From NCBI GenBank assembly GCA_020063565.1, contig JAICDB010000006.1:155630-219629 (forward strand): a stretch of 64,000 nucleotides of DNA, written 5' to 3'. Positions 17,055-24,954 of this stretch are shown here, in pieces. The stretch comes from Clostridiales bacterium. Its GTDB lineage: Bacteria > Bacillota > DSM-16504 > Desulfitibacterales > JAICDB01. Position 1 is the stretch's first letter. Each line of letters opens with the position of its first letter. Both the position numbers and the translations under genes were made by a program. The notes below the pieces were generated by a model. The model was not told the origin of the DNA. It was given only the letters and a program-made list of their open reading frames with translations, and made no database searches.

Positions 17055-17828
17055 TCATTGATTTAGCTTAAAATCTATTTGGACATCTGCAAGTATCTTG
17101 ATCTCGCCCGGACTAATGGATGTCTCTACAAGAGGCCCACCAGCGACTTCAGCCTTAGCTTCATAATCATAATACCTGCGTACAGGGCCTGGATAGCTTA
17201 CTCCACCTTCTCTGACAGAAACTATTCCTGCTATGGTTTTATCAAGTGCTTCCGCCATTACCTGTGCCTTTTCTCTAGCCTCAGTAACCGCTTTCCTCAA
17301 AGCCTCTTGTCGTAAATTTTTATCATTTTCCAAATAAAAATCTACATAATTTACCCTGTTAACCCCAGCAGCTATACAGATATCTATTATAGAGCCAACC
17401 TTACTAATCTCATTCATTTCGACCAGGAGTTCATGGGAAACCTGATAGCCTTTTAACTTTCGCTCTTTTTGTCTTTCTTTCTCATCATAAAAATAATCAT
17501 ACTCAGGATATAGCTTAAAATTTTTTGTACTAATATTTTCTTCAGAAATTCCATTTTCTTTTAAACTATCCATTACCATTGTCATTATTTTTGAGTTTTC
17601 TTGCTGTGCTTCTTTAGCTGTTTTTGCCTGCGTTACTACAGAGAAAACCACTCTGGCACTATCAGGTTCAGCAGAAACAACCCCCGTTCCCTTAACACTT
17701 AAAATTGGAAATTCCTCACCTTCTGCTACTTGCGCTTCAACCGGTTGAACTGCTTTTCCAGGTACTAAACCCCAAATAATGAAAGTTAAAGCAATTGCAA
17801 TTAAAATATACTGGCCAATCTTTTTCAT
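17055..17828 (-). CDS. SIMPL-domain (DUF541) secreted protein
   Basis: 257 residues. The N-terminal signal peptide/anchor (residues 1-33, MKKIGQYILIAIALTFIIW, cleavage near VEAQVA) precedes a DUF541/SIMPL domain with VKGTGVVSAEPDSARVVFSV at its start and KAVTEAREKAQVMAEAL near the end. The domain occurs in bacterial envelope proteins, and members form oligomeric assemblies of unclear function. GGGAGG precedes the ATG. Monocistronic. Confidence 0.88.
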   Translation of the reverse strand: MKKIGQYILIAIALTFIIWGLVPGKAVQPVEAQVAEGEEFPILSVKGTGVVSAEPDSARVVFSVVTQAKTAKEAQQENSKIMTMVMDSLKENGISEENISTKNFKLYPEYDYFYDEKERQKERKLKGYQVSHELLVEMNEISKVGSIIDICIAAGVNRVNYVDFYLENDKNLRQEALRKAVTEAREKAQVMAEALDKTIAGIVSVREGGVSYPGPVRRYYDYEAKAEVAGGPLVETSISPGEIKILADVQIDFKLNQ

Positions 17829-18126
17829 TAAAAAACACTACCTCCCAAGTTTTTTATACTTTTAGACGTTAAAGCCTTATGAGATGTTCCCTTTTTTATA
17901 AAAAATCTCAAATTAGTTAAATCAGCGATTGTGAAAATTATCACTAGCACCATCATGTGTGTAACTCAAAGAGTAATTTAGGGTATATTAATTTTTTAAA
18001 AATAAACGAGAACTCAGTTGAAGAAAGTGAGGGCGGGCCACTAAAACTAGAAGAAAACAAATGTAGGAAAACGAAGAGCTTGTTAACAAATGGATACCGA
18101 AAAAAATAATTAAAAATTAATCCAGA
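17829..18126. other. Intergenic stretch without a supported gene
   Basis: Holds the SIMPL gene's upstream region. A roughly 50-codon plus-strand ORF (GTG near 17961 to TAA near 18110, hydrophilic, containing EENKCRKTKSLLTNGYRKK) has no ribosome site and no recognisable relative. I do not call it. Confidence 0.4.
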
Positions 18127-18165
18127 ATAAAAGCCCTGGTTTTTACTTTTAGACCAAGGCTTTTT
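18127..18165 (-). terminator. Terminator of the 46-aa ORF
   Basis: AAAGCCTTGGTC and (G)ACCAGGGCTTT pair around an AT-rich loop on the minus strand, followed by TATTC. Confidence 0.6.
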
Positions 18166-18178
18166 AAAGCAAATTATG

Positions 18179-18319
18179 TTAGTTTTGATCTACCCGTATA
18201 TCAATTAAATGACTCGAATCAAGTTCTAATTTTTCAGTCTTTTCAAACCAATCCCAATTGGAAACTAGAGAATTTAATTCCCTTTCCAGTTTTTCATATT
18301 CTCTGTTGAGAACTTCCAT
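18179..18319 (-). CDS. Small acidic hypothetical protein, 46 aa
   Basis: Starts at ATG 18319 directly after AGAGGGGTGGTG and ends at TAA 18179, with a terminator behind. The sequence MEVLNREYEKLERELNSL begins an amphipathic, probably coiled-coil helix, followed by SNWDWFEKTEKLELDSSHL. It has no cysteines and no membrane segment. The family is unrecognised; support is the strong ribosome site and tidy terminator. Confidence 0.6.
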   Translation of the reverse strand: MEVLNREYEKLERELNSLVSNWDWFEKTEKLELDSSHLIDIRVDQN

Positions 18320-18444
18320 TTTTCACCACCCCTCTGTTCTTCCTGCTTTTCTTACTTATATAATATTAAAATGTTAAAAAAAAGTCAACAGAATTTTTGT
18401 ATTTTTCTAAATTTTCTATATAATAGTAATTACTTTCACATACT

Positions 18445-18476
18445 TGTAAACAAACCAGGAGTTGAATCCTGGTTTG
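18445..18476 (-). terminator. Terminator of the kor operon
   Basis: AAACCAGGA, loop TTCAAC, TCCTGGTTT, followed by GTTTACAAG on the minus strand, just after korC. Confidence 0.75.
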
Positions 18477-18478
18477 CC

Positions 18479-19012
18479 TTAAACACTCATTCCCAATTCA
18501 ATTGCCCTTTTATTTATTTCCACCATTTCCGGTCGCTTCTCGCCTACCATTTCATCTATTGCCTTAAAAATGATCTCTTTGTTGAGGATATTTTTCTTGG
18601 CCAGCAAATGTCCCAAAACTATAACATTTGCCAGTTTAGATGTTTGGAAATTGTCATATGCCAGGTCATTGGCATTAATCTTTATTATATTAATATCATT
18701 CCGGTCCGTAGTCCTGTCAACAATGGAACTGTTAACAAACAGATCGCCGTCAGGTTTTACCTTGTCAACAAATTTATCGAATGATGCCCCATTCATTACC
18801 ACTGCTATAGTAGGTTCATCTACTGTTGGAGAACCAATCCGATTATCTGAAATTATTACGGAACAATTTGCGGTTCCTCCCCGCATTTCCGGGCCATAAG
18901 ACGGAATCCAGGTCACGTTTTTACCTGCAAGCATACCTGCATGGGCAAGCAGTTTCCCCATAAATAACACACCTTGACCTCCAAACCCGGCAAAAACCAT
19001 TTTTTCTTCCAT
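18479..19012 (-). CDS. korC: 2-oxoacid:ferredoxin oxidoreductase, gamma subunit
   Basis: 177 residues, the normal gamma-domain length, opening MVFAGFGGQGVLFMGKLLA with later SYGPEMRGGTANC, both hallmarks of the gamma domain. With the alpha, beta and delta subunits it forms an enzyme that reversibly decarboxylates 2-oxoglutarate (or a related 2-oxoacid) to acyl-CoA and reduced ferredoxin. It is the last gene of the operon; GGGGGAG lies before the ATG. Substrate choice (2-oxoglutarate versus branched-chain) cannot be settled from the motifs. Confidence 0.93.
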   Translation of the reverse strand: MEEKMVFAGFGGQGVLFMGKLLAHAGMLAGKNVTWIPSYGPEMRGGTANCSVIISDNRIGSPTVDEPTIAVVMNGASFDKFVDKVKPDGDLFVNSSIVDRTTDRNDINIIKINANDLAYDNFQTSKLANVIVLGHLLAKKNILNKEIIFKAIDEMVGEKRPEMVEINKRAIELGMSV

Positions 19013-19024
19013 CTGGTCTCCCCC

Positions 19025-19762
19025 CTATTCTTTAACCTTAAGTTCACCCATTGTAAAATGTGTTTGCATGTTATCCTGTAACCATTTAATAGCCTTTGCT
19101 GGACTCATTCCCCAGTTTGTTGGGCATGTTGAAAGAATACTTATAAAGGAAAATCCTTTACCTTCCATTTGGGTTTGAAAACCTTTCTTTAATGCTTTTT
19201 TGGCAGCAAGTACATTTTTTGGTGTATCTACAGATACGGAAGCAATATAAGCAGAACCCTCAACATGTGATAATAAGAGAGGTAAATCAATGGGATGGCC
19301 TGCTACTTCCGGATCTCTACCAAAAGGCGAAGTAGATGTTTTCTGCCCCGGCAAGGTAGTGGGAGCCATCTGCCCTCCTGTCATACCATAAATTGAGTTA
19401 TTCACAAAAATGGAAGTAATGTTTTCCCCTCTGGCCGCAGCGCTAATAGTTTCTGCAAGGCCTATAGCGCCAGCGTCTCCATCACCTTGATATGTAAACA
19501 CTGTATTTTCGGGACGGGCCCTTTTTGCTCCGGTGCCTACCGCAATAGCTCGACCGTGAGCTGCACCAATCATGTCGCAGCTAAAATATACTTCACAGAA
19601 ACCTGCACAACCAACAGGTGCAACACCAATGGCATTTTCTATTAAATCCAATTCTTCCAATGCTTCCGCTAATATCCTATGAATAATTCCATGAGTACAG
19701 CCGGGGCAATAATGAAAAGCCCTCTCTGTTAATCCCTTCGTACGACCAAATACCTTTTTCAT
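19025..19762 (-). CDS. korB: 2-oxoacid:ferredoxin oxidoreductase, beta subunit (TPP-binding)
   Basis: 245 residues. FHYCPGCTHGIIHRILAEAL begins the beta subunit. The thiamine-diphosphate motif GDGDAGAIG...NNSIYGMTGGQ is complete. It lacks the C-terminal cysteine-rich extension of pyruvate synthases, which fits a 2-oxoglutarate or 2-ketoisovalerate type. It starts 10 bases after korA with AGGAGG upstream. Confidence 0.94.
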   Translation of the reverse strand: MKKVFGRTKGLTERAFHYCPGCTHGIIHRILAEALEELDLIENAIGVAPVGCAGFCEVYFSCDMIGAAHGRAIAVGTGAKRARPENTVFTYQGDGDAGAIGLAETISAAARGENITSIFVNNSIYGMTGGQMAPTTLPGQKTSTSPFGRDPEVAGHPIDLPLLLSHVEGSAYIASVSVDTPKNVLAAKKALKKGFQTQMEGKGFSFISILSTCPTNWGMSPAKAIKWLQDNMQTHFTMGELKVKE

Positions 19763-19772
19763 GTCAACCCTC

Positions 19773-20828
19773 CTATTCTAAGCCAAATTGCGCCTTAAAC
19801 GATGTTACTATCTCCTCCGGAGCAGGTGTCATTCCTCCCTGTTTACCGAAAAATTTAACAGGAACTTTTCCATTTACAACTAAACGAACATCTTCTATCA
19901 TTTGTCCTGTACTTAGTTCGACAGACATAAATCCTTTTACTTGATCTAAGATACCTTCAAAGGCTTTTTCCGGGAATGGCCATAAAGTTATTGGACGAAT
20001 TAGACCTAATTTAATACCTTCTTTTCTCGCCAAGTCCACAGCAGTTTCGGAAATTCTGCCACTTGTTCCAAATGCCACAATAATAAATTCAGCGTCTTCT
20101 GTTTTATATGACTTCCACCTTTGTACGCGGGGCTTAATATATTCATGTTTCTTTTGTAAGTGCAAGCAATTCCTCTCACCTATTTCATTAGTTAAACAAT
20201 AATTAGAAACGTTGACTTTTTCTCTTCCTTTGGCTCCAGTTGCCGCCCAGTCTTTATGAGGTAAATCTTTGGAACTTCCTTTCGGAAATTCTACAGGTTC
20301 CATCATCTGTCCTAAAATTCCATCTGCAGCAATAACCACAGGAGTACGGTATTCATCAGCCAGGTCAAAGGCCTCCATAGTTAGATCTACCATTTCCTGT
20401 ACAGTAGCAGGTGCTAGCACTATAGGGTGATAATCTCCATGGCCACCGCCTTTAGTAATTTGGAAATAATCGGCCTGTGTAGGCCCTAAACCACCTAAAC
20501 CTGGTCCGGCCCTCATAATATCTACTATTACAGCCGGTAACTCCACGGCTGCCAGATAAGATAACCCTTCCTGTTTTAAGCTGTAACCCGGGCTGGATGA
20601 AGCAGTCATGACCCTTACCCCTGTTGCAGATGCACCGTAAACCATATTTATTGCCGCCACTTCACTTTCTGCCTGCAGGAAGGTTCCACCAACCTCCTTC
20701 AGCTTTTTAGACATATATTCAGGTATTTCAGTTGAAGGAGTAATTGGATATCCAAAAAACAACTTGCAACCTGACCTGATAGCAGCTTCAGCTATTGCTT
20801 CGTTGCCTTTCATCAACATTTTTGTCAT
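19773..20828 (-). CDS. korA: 2-oxoacid:ferredoxin oxidoreductase, alpha subunit
   Basis: 351 residues. It begins LMKGNEAIAEAAIRSGCKLFFGYPITPSTEI, the conserved pyrimidine-domain start, with ASSSPGYSLKQEGLSYL and the family SVELSTGQM near the C-terminus. It is the catalytic partner of KorB. GGGAGAG precedes the ATG; it sits 18 bases downstream of the ferredoxin gene. Confidence 0.94.
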   Translation of the reverse strand: MTKMLMKGNEAIAEAAIRSGCKLFFGYPITPSTEIPEYMSKKLKEVGGTFLQAESEVAAINMVYGASATGVRVMTASSSPGYSLKQEGLSYLAAVELPAVIVDIMRAGPGLGGLGPTQADYFQITKGGGHGDYHPIVLAPATVQEMVDLTMEAFDLADEYRTPVVIAADGILGQMMEPVEFPKGSSKDLPHKDWAATGAKGREKVNVSNYCLTNEIGERNCLHLQKKHEYIKPRVQRWKSYKTEDAEFIIVAFGTSGRISETAVDLARKEGIKLGLIRPITLWPFPEKAFEGILDQVKGFMSVELSTGQMIEDVRLVVNGKVPVKFFGKQGGMTPAPEEIVTSFKAQFGLE

Positions 20829-20846
20829 CTTAAACTCTCCCTTCTT

Positions 20847-21053
20847 TTACCGATATACTTCAAGCGCTACATCCGGGCACATAATTGCACAAAGACTACA
20901 ACCGTTACATTTTTCTTCTTCGTCTTTTTGTACTACAGCATAATAACCCTTGCTGTTAGCATCTTTGCCAATAACCAGCAAATTCTTGGGACATGCTTCC
21001 ACACATAGTCCGCAGCCTTTACAAAGTTCTTGCTGTACCACCACTTTTCCCAT
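20847..21053 (-). CDS. korD: 2-oxoacid:ferredoxin oxidoreductase, delta (2[4Fe-4S] ferredoxin) subunit
   Basis: 68 residues with two CxxCxxCxxxCP motifs (CKGCGLCVEACP at 11-22 and CNGCSLCAIMCP near 49-60), so two [4Fe-4S] clusters. As the delta subunit it passes electrons from the thiamine site to free ferredoxin. It starts with ATG two bases after the upstream ATPase gene ends and uses AGGAGG, so it is part of one transcript. Confidence 0.92.
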   Translation of the reverse strand: MGKVVVQQELCKGCGLCVEACPKNLLVIGKDANSKGYYAVVQKDEEEKCNGCSLCAIMCPDVALEVYR

Positions 21054-21054
21054 A

Positions 21055-21732
21055 TTAATACCTCCTTTGCAACCAACTAGGTCTAAGATGAATTTTTAAA
21101 GGTAATATTTCATACCCCGTTATTTTTTTCTTAGCTTCTTGGAGGTGAATTTCCTCCATTGTAATGAATTTTACAGGAACTTCGAGTTTTTTTGAAGCCT
21201 TTTCAATGATTTTTTGTCCATCTACAATATTTTCAATATCTGTTTCCAACTGCAAATTTGTATTATTTATAATTCCAGTTATTTTTAATCCCGATTTTTC
21301 TTCAACAAATTGTGCTGTTTGAACTATTGACTCTACATTTGAGGTAAAAGGCCTGTTAACATTTACTACCAGAAGCATATCATAGCCAGCTTTATCAATA
21401 CTTTCAGCAAATCGACCCAATACGGTAGCCCCTACATCTCCACCGACATCTATTATAACTTGACAGTCCCCGTATTTTATTACACCTTCTATCTGGGGAG
21501 AAAGGGCAGGCGCCTCAGACATGGTAAAACCATCATGAGAAACTACCAGATCTATTCCTTTTGACTTAAGATACTCTTCCATTTCACGCGATCTAAAATA
21601 TGGGTTGATAATATCTAAATCAATAAGACTAACAGCTTTACCCTCATTTTTCATTTTTTCTGCTAGATTTATTGTTACCTGGGTTTTACCGCTCCCATAG
21701 CCACCAACTAAAATTATTACTTTTTCATCCAA
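21055..21732 (-). CDS. MinD/CobQ-like P-loop ATPase heading the kor operon
   Basis: About 225 residues. Walker A is ILVGGYGSGKT at the N-terminus, followed by LIDLDIINPYFRSREM (switch I-like) and VIIDVGGDVGAT (Walker B-like). This is a SIMIBI-class ATPase of the MinD/CobQ type. It is the first gene of the operon and two bases from korD, so it likely serves assembly or regulation of the oxidoreductase; the mechanism is unknown. The frame is open to GTG 21741, but that codon is inside AAAGGGTG; TTG 21732 is the likelier start. Confidence 0.8.
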   Translation of the reverse strand: MDEKVIILVGGYGSGKTQVTINLAEKMKNEGKAVSLIDLDIINPYFRSREMEEYLKSKGIDLVVSHDGFTMSEAPALSPQIEGVIKYGDCQVIIDVGGDVGATVLGRFAESIDKAGYDMLLVVNVNRPFTSNVESIVQTAQFVEEKSGLKITGIINNTNLQLETDIENIVDGQKIIEKASKKLEVPVKFITMEEIHLQEAKKKITGYEILPLKIHLRPSWLQRRY

Positions 21733-21741
21733 AGATATCAC

Positions 21742-22008
21742 CCTTTTTAGGTTTTTTGAATTTTAACAAACTAGCCAGTGCAAGAGAAACAATTTACATA
21801 TTCATGGTAGCCGCCCTGGAAGTAAGAATAACAGACAAACAGTGGGTATGGTTCCAGTAACCTACATTGGGGACTAATGTTAAACGTTAACTTCATTCAA
21901 TATATTATAATATCACACTTAATTTTTAGCATGGAGGAAAAAAATCAAAATCCCTGTAATTTCTGAAGCAAAAATAACTACCCAGAATAATAAATTAAAG
22001 CGGATATA
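21742..22008. other. Upstream region of the kor operon, no gene seen
   Basis: A roughly 60-codon plus-strand ORF near 21672-21860 overlaps the ATPase start and is a shadow. Nothing else is supported until the IS110 remnant. Confidence 0.4.
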
Positions 22009-22137
22009 GGCTGGTCTGAGCACCTATTTAAAAGCATATCCGGTATCGGGTATTACTACCGCCGGCTTTCTAGCAGATGTTGGTGATTTAAGCCAATATA
22101 AGTATTGGCTGCAACTACAAAAACTGGCACTCCATAT
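22009..22137 (+). pseudogene. IS110-family transposase remnant
   Basis: Two frames joined by a -1/+1 shift near 22050 spell EHLFKSISGIG and then ITTAGFLADVGDLSQYKYWLQ. IS110/IS116/IS902 transposases have (S)IPGIGxITAAxxLAEIGDIxRF in their C-terminal domain, which this matches clearly. Everything else of the element is gone. It abuts the 3' end of the membrane-protein gene at 22145. Confidence 0.75.
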
Positions 22138-22144
22138 TTGGGTT

Positions 22145-23506
22145 TTAAATAAAGCTATTTACAAAAATAATATAAATCCCTGAAAAAATAACTACAAGAA
22201 TTCCAAAAAGTCTATTCCATTTAAACCCAATATGAAATGGACTTTCCTTTAATAATCCTCCTGCAATGATATTAAAGGGTGCAAAAGGAGATACAATCAT
22301 CGCCACAATCCAAGAAGCTAGCAATGTTAAAGCAAAAGATAAATCAGAAAGCCCTAATACGCCAGGCTGTAAAGACAATCCTAAGGCAGTTATCGTAATA
22401 ACTTGATGAATGCCGATGCTTGAAAGTAATGCAGTAATGATAATAATGATTTCCACAAGAAAAAAGGTTGAAAAACCGGATATGCTTTGAAAGAACTTTT
22501 CTATAAAATTTTGTAACGGTGTATTGGCAAGTACTACACCAAAAAAGCCTACACTTATAAAAAATACTATTTCATTTTTAACTTGTAGGATCTTTTTATC
22601 ATAACCTTTAAGTTCTTGCAGAAAAAATGTAAATTTTTTAATTAAGATTGCCCATAAAGCTGCATAAAATACAGCTATAACCCCCACTAAAAGCATCATA
22701 TTACTGAAATCAAAGATTTTTTCACCTATAATAACTGTAGCTAATAATCCTACTAGATTTAAAACCAATTGCTTAATTTTTTTATTATCATCTCTCACTT
22801 TCTGATTTAGTTTCGATCTCATTCTCACTTCATTTTTGCTAGTTAAATCCGTATAAAAAAGCAAATTCCCTGCAAGTAATATACAAAAGCTATAAATAAG
22901 CCCAAAAATAACATATCTGCTAAAAGATACTCCTGTGTAATGAAGTATAAGGTTTACAGATCCAAAGTAAGGTGACCAAGCAATACTAGCAGCAAATCCG
23001 ACGGCATATACTTTCGCCAAAAATTTTGTTGGAAATTTTGCTTCTTTTACTAAGTCATGGGTTATTCTAATGGAACCTAAATTTGTCAGTGAACCTAAGG
23101 AAAAAACCAAACCGGTTAAAACTAAAAATAATCCAGAACTCCTGTTACGATATTTGCTTATATAATAATTAAATACTTTTAAATATCCACCTTGTTTTAA
23201 AGGAATTGATAGAACAGGGACCATTACAAAAAGAATTGCTAGCGGTATATTTTTTGTCATACCATCCAGCCAGATATCAAATCCCATGTCATACTTGTAT
23301 AAAAGAAGATGTCCTGTTAGCAAACCCAATAAACTCAGATAAAAAGCCGGGCCTTTAGCCAAGATAATACAAGTAACAATCACAAAGATAAGAAAAATTG
23401 TTTCGATAATGTTGAGGAAATTTAAATCAAAAAATTCTCGCATAAAAACAACCGCTATGAGACCTAAAATACTAACTACACATAGTTTTTCCAGATACCT
23501 TAGCAA
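22145..23506 (-). CDS. Polytopic membrane protein, ion-transporter-superfamily-like
   Basis: 453 residues with about 12 hydrophobic segments. Features include LTGLVFSLGSLTNLGSIRI (near 135-155), a helix-breaking SIAWSPYFGS (near 180), and, in the C-terminal half, SSIGIHQVITITALGL and VSPFAPFNIIAGG. The two-half arrangement with conserved Gly/Ser/Pro-rich hairpins resembles ion-transporter superfamily carriers (DcuC/ArsB/CitM-like) without matching a named family I know. TTG 23506 follows AGGGGGAG. Substrate unknown. Confidence 0.65.
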   Translation of the reverse strand: MLRYLEKLCVVSILGLIAVVFMREFFDLNFLNIIETIFLIFVIVTCIILAKGPAFYLSLLGLLTGHLLLYKYDMGFDIWLDGMTKNIPLAILFVMVPVLSIPLKQGGYLKVFNYYISKYRNRSSGLFLVLTGLVFSLGSLTNLGSIRITHDLVKEAKFPTKFLAKVYAVGFAASIAWSPYFGSVNLILHYTGVSFSRYVIFGLIYSFCILLAGNLLFYTDLTSKNEVRMRSKLNQKVRDDNKKIKQLVLNLVGLLATVIIGEKIFDFSNMMLLVGVIAVFYAALWAILIKKFTFFLQELKGYDKKILQVKNEIVFFISVGFFGVVLANTPLQNFIEKFFQSISGFSTFFLVEIIIIITALLSSIGIHQVITITALGLSLQPGVLGLSDLSFALTLLASWIVAMIVSPFAPFNIIAGGLLKESPFHIGFKWNRLFGILVVIFSGIYIIFVNSFI

Positions 23507-23613
23507 TTTTCTTACTCCCCCTAATTAGTGCTGGTTATCATGCTAATTCAAATTGTTGTTCCATTATAATATAATCATAACCAAATTAGTCCTTTGGTTA
23601 CAACAATATCACA

Positions 23614-23820
23614 TTAATACTTTCGAAAATAGTTCAATTCTGTATAGATAATCTCGTTAAAACCTTCTTCCTCTGACACATCTTCATAAATCTCTGTCAT
23701 TTTTTCTATAACCGGTATTAAACTTTCCCCAAAACTTTGGTTACTTGAATTACTCACAGCTTCAATATTGTTAACGTTTTCTGCCGCTTCAGCGGTTTCA
23801 AATGGTAATAACAGCATCAA
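23614..23820 (-). pseudogene. Possible truncated secreted-protein ORF
   Basis: 68 codons. The first about 18 residues look like the end of a signal peptide (LMLLLPFETAEAAE) and the rest is acidic (IPVIEKMTEIYEDVSEEEGF). There is no ribosome site and no ATG at the 5' end. The start lies directly in the T-tract of a terminator hairpin (23821-23846) that also marks the edge of the dct island. It may be a gene whose 5' end was lost, or chance. Confidence 0.3.
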
Positions 23821-23846
23821 AAAAAGGCCTTGATTGAGGCCTTTAA
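23821..23846 (-). terminator. Terminator at the island's downstream edge
   Basis: AAAGGCCTCAATCAAGGCCTTTTTTT on the minus strand: stem AAAGGCCT/AGGCCTTT with a T tail, downstream of the 3-hydroxyacyl-CoA dehydrogenase gene and repeat copy A. Confidence 0.75.
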
Positions 23847-23857
23847 ATCTCTGTTAT

Positions 23858-23945
23858 GTACCTGGAGCGGAACTTTGAAAGTCGCACCTGAACCAAGGCC
23901 TGGGTCGGCCCTGGTCCATCTACGGATACGCAACGGGACTCGAGA
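23858..23945. repeat. Imperfect direct repeat, copy A (island edge)
   Basis: Shares with copy B (29532-29640) the blocks AGCGGAACT, CTGAACCAAGGCCTGG, CCATCTA, GGAT and GGGACTCGA in the same order. GGGACTCGA is part of the tRNA-Ala T-arm in copy B. The two copies bracket the dct/opine-dehydrogenase block, as expected for attachment-site or duplication scars. Confidence 0.65.
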
Positions 23946-23964
23946 TTAGTGAAATTCAGTAAAA

Positions 23965-24954
23965 TCATTCCTCCTGGGGATATGCCAGAAAACCCAGGTG
24001 TTTCAGGAGATCTACGAACTTTGCTATTGTTTCCCGCCGGTAGGCGGAAACATCGCGGTCGGTGAAATCGTAGAATCCCTGACCGGCCTTGAGGCCGGTT
24101 TTCCCTTTTTCCATATTCTCAGAGATGATTGAAGGCGGCGCAAATTTATTGTCCCGTAAGGAATCCTTCAAGTAATTGCTGGCATAATAAAGTATATCTC
24201 CACCACCCCAGTCAATAAATTCAATCAGACCCAGAATAGCAAATCTGAGACCGAACCCCACCCGGGTAGCCCTGTCAATTTCCTCAGGAGAAGCTACACC
24301 CTCCTCCACTAGGCGGGCGGCCTCATTCATGGCCAGGGCCTGGATACGGGGAACAATAAAGCCCGGAGTAGGCGCGCACCTTACAGGTACTTTTCCTGCC
24401 GACTCCAGTAAAGTAAACATGTCCTGTATGGCAACCGGAGAGGTATTCTCGCCGGGACTTACTTCGACCAGAGGGATAAGGTAGGCGGGATTGAGCCAGT
24501 GGGTGTTCATGAACCTCTCCGGCCCTTTTACATAAGAGGACAGCGTTTCCACCAGGAAGGTGGAGGTAGTGGAAGCAATAAGGGTCTCGCTCCCTACCAA
24601 TGAGCTTATGAACGTCAAGGCTGTTTTCTTGATTTCCATGACCTCCGGCACTGCTTCAAATACAATACCAGCTTCAGGCAAGGCTTCTGCAGCACTTGTG
24701 ATATCATGGCAGCTAATCCTGTTTAAAATTTGCTCAACTAATTTTTCTTCAAAAACATGCAGCGAAGACAAAAATTTTAGGTTCTCCTTGATTTGTTCCA
24801 GAGCATTATGAAGCACAAACTGTTCCTCATCGCCGCTACGTTTTTTAAGATCAATTAATTTTACCCGGTGACCGGCACAGGCGAACACCTGGGCGATGCC
24901 TGTTCCCATCCGTCCAGCACCGGCAACGGCTATTACAGGCTTACACCCACTCAT
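23965..24954 (-). CDS. 3-hydroxyacyl-CoA dehydrogenase family protein
   Basis: 329 residues. The N-terminal Rossmann motif is GAGRMGTGIAQVFACAGH (about 12-29), the NAD domain contains EAVPEVMEIKKTAL, and the catalytic region has THWLNPAYLIPLVEVSPG (His/Asn/Pro). The C-terminal domain ends KAGQGFYDF. The family oxidises 3-hydroxyacyl-CoA or small 3-hydroxy acids, including carnitine. It overlaps the preceding octopine-family gene by ATGA (translational coupling) and uses AAGGAG. The base composition is visibly GC-richer than flanking genes. Exact substrate unknown. Confidence 0.85.
   Translation of the reverse strand: MSGCKPVIAVAGAGRMGTGIAQVFACAGHRVKLIDLKKRSGDEEQFVLHNALEQIKENLKFLSSLHVFEEKLVEQILNRISCHDITSAAEALPEAGIVFEAVPEVMEIKKTALTFISSLVGSETLIASTTSTFLVETLSSYVKGPERFMNTHWLNPAYLIPLVEVSPGENTSPVAIQDMFTLLESAGKVPVRCAPTPGFIVPRIQALAMNEAARLVEEGVASPEEIDRATRVGFGLRFAILGLIEFIDWGGGDILYYASNYLKDSLRDNKFAPPSIISENMEKGKTGLKAGQGFYDFTDRDVSAYRRETIAKFVDLLKHLGFLAYPQEE

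Noticed and set aside
17961..18110. About 50-codon plus-strand ORF
   Set aside because: Hydrophilic but without ribosome site, known domain or terminator pairing; left uncalled.
23614..23820. Treating the ORF behind the island as an intact gene
   Set aside because: No ribosome site or ATG, and its 5' end lies in a terminator; listed only as a possible remnant.
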